Shown here: in pieces, positions 13,720-14,496 of the stretch
Position numbering within the stretch: the first letter of the stretch is position 1
Layout of the letters: every line of letters starts with the position of its first letter
NCBI GenBank assembly: GCA_002315255.1
Contig: DCGM01000097.1
Coordinates: forward strand, 5,909 to 20,404
Length of the DNA stretch: 14,496 nucleotides
Source of the DNA: Lachnospiraceae bacterium UBA1778
Lineage (GTDB): Bacteria > Bacillota > Clostridia > Lachnospirales > Lachnospiraceae
Direction of reading: 5' to 3'
The notes under the pieces: generated by a model
Database searches by the model: none
Told to the model about the DNA's origin: nothing
What the model saw: the letters and a program-made list of their open reading frames with translations, nothing else
Translations under genes and position numbers: made by a program

Positions 13720-14496
13720 GGTCAGTATACAACAGTTCCTCACAGAAGGAATCAAAAATCTGGAAAAAGTCAGCATTGAGTTTGCAAAGGATCCCACTAA
13801 GTTTGCGGAATTCGTGGCTGGAATCCGCCGGGAGACGAACAAACTGGAACTGGACTTCATAACGGAATACCTGGAGGCAAGGGATCAGGAAATCGTAAAT
13901 GACGGCCGCAGGAAGGCCCGGTGGTATGTGGTACGCCGGGACGAAAAGCAGCTGATCACATCTCTTGGAGTGCTCCGGTTTCATAAAACACACTTCAGGC
14001 ATAAGAAGACGGGTGAGTACGCTTACCTTTTAGATCAGGTGCTGAACCTTGGGAATCATGAAAGGATGACTGAGGATGCGATTGCCAGGGCAATCACGGA
14101 GGCGGTGCAAAGTTCCTACCGCAAAGGCGGGGAAGAAGCCTGCCTGAATGAAGACGGTGTCTCAAAACAGACAGTAAAGAAGCTGATCCACAGTCTGGAA
14201 TTCCCTCCGGAACCGAAACCGGCAGAAAAGAAGCAGGTGAAGCACCTGTACATCGATGCAGACGAGGACCACCTTTCCCTGCAGTTCAACGAGCACAAGG
14301 GAGACATTGAGCGGGTCGAGGGAAGAAAGACCAACACGCTCATTTCAAAGCTGGTGTACGTGTACGAAGGCATCGAACCGGAAGCCCCGAAGAGCAAGCG
14401 GTGGAGGCTTGTGAATCCGCATTACTTCAGCGGTGTTTACCAGGGCGATGACAACAAGGCCTTGTGGAAGGAAGTGGCGGATTACATTGAAAGCCA
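13718..14496 (+). CDS. ISLre2-family transposase (5' part, truncated by window end)
   Basis: 259 complete codons are visible and the frame is still open at the edge; family members are usually 400-500 residues. The family is recognised from ARWYVVRRDEKQLITSLGVL, FRHKKTGEYAYLLDQ, SKQTVKKLIHSLE and above all HLYIDADEDHLSLQF (about residues 180-194), whose acidic residues include a likely catalytic Asp of the DDE-type site. The N-terminal 60 residues are helical and charged, as in UPF0236 proteins. The ATG at 13718 has AAGGAGGA 7 bases upstream. No frameshift is seen in the visible part, so the element may be active. Base use differs from the adjacent recO, as expected for a mobile gene. Confidence 0.9.
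   Translation, partial: MVSIQQFLTEGIKNLEKVSIEFAKDPTKFAEFVAGIRRETNKLELDFITEYLEARDQEIVNDGRRKARWYVVRRDEKQLITSLGVLRFHKTHFRHKKTGEYAYLLDQVLNLGNHERMTEDAIARAITEAVQSSYRKGGEEACLNEDGVSKQTVKKLIHSLEFPPEPKPAEKKQVKHLYIDADEDHLSLQFNEHKGDIERVEGRKTNTLISKLVYVYEGIEPEAPKSKRWRLVNPHYFSGVYQGDDNKALWKEVADYIES

Larger units (their letters stand above)
13611..14496 (+). mobile_element. left part of an ISLre2-family insertion sequence (runs off the window)
   Basis: Directly after the recO stop the sequence becomes AT-rich non-coding for about 107 bases and then enters a transposase of the ISLre2 (UPF0236) family that is open to the window edge. The exact left terminus cannot be set without the right end; a border at or near 13608-13615, beginning around GTTAGCGTAAAG, is the best guess. 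The element is in the same orientation as the host operon and separates recO from whatever followed it. Confidence 0.8.

Overview
The window looks like a chromosomal segment from an anaerobic Gram-positive Clostridia species, most likely Lachnospiraceae or a close relative. That placement rests on protein character and gene order: IreB, RuvX/YqgF, a DUF1292 protein, RNase J, an MltG-like protein, TrmR, a U32 peptidase, an M16C peptidase, Era and RecO, all on the plus strand with tight spacing. Most genes are moderately GC-rich, favouring codons such as GCG, CCG and CGG. I cannot name a genus from the sequence alone. No rRNA, tRNA or CRISPR array was seen.

Left part (1-1741): a small minus-strand HPr-like gene with a clear rho-independent terminator faces away from mtaB, a tRNA methylthiotransferase. 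The 89-bp divergent spacer holds two opposing promoters whose -10 boxes coincide, plus a duplicated TATCG-N5-CGATA-type dyad that looks like a shared operator.

Middle (1762-8734): a good promoter opens a housekeeping run, ireB, ruvX, DUF1292 and rnj. Its order recalls the B. subtilis cluster yrzL-yrrK-yrzB-yrrL-yrrM-yrrN/O. The run is interrupted by an AT-rich gene (4767-6344) encoding an unusual two-domain protein: a xylose-isomerase-like TIM barrel fused to an HD phosphohydrolase. The same 9-mer, TAAGACTGA, lies on both sides of it. The 3' end of rnj is repeated in tandem just before it, which suggests insertion or local rearrangement. After it the housekeeping run resumes with a shortened MltG-like membrane protein, trmR and a trhP-type U32 protein. 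The last two act on 5-hydroxyuridine/5-methoxyuridine at the tRNA wobble position in B. subtilis.

Right part (8735-14496): a 972-residue M16C zinc peptidase is translationally coupled (ATGA overlap) to era. This Era carries an N-terminal tail built of AQKx tetrapeptide repeats encoded by a 12-bp tandem repeat. recO follows behind a strong Shine-Dalgarno site. Immediately after the recO stop an ISLre2-family insertion sequence begins and runs off the window. Its transposase start codon lies in one arm of a 9-bp inverted repeat that could mask it in read-through transcripts.

The most noteworthy items are the TIM-barrel/HD fusion and its foreign-looking context, the AQK-repeat Era, the overlapping divergent promoters with duplicated dyads, and the start-codon hairpin of the insertion sequence.
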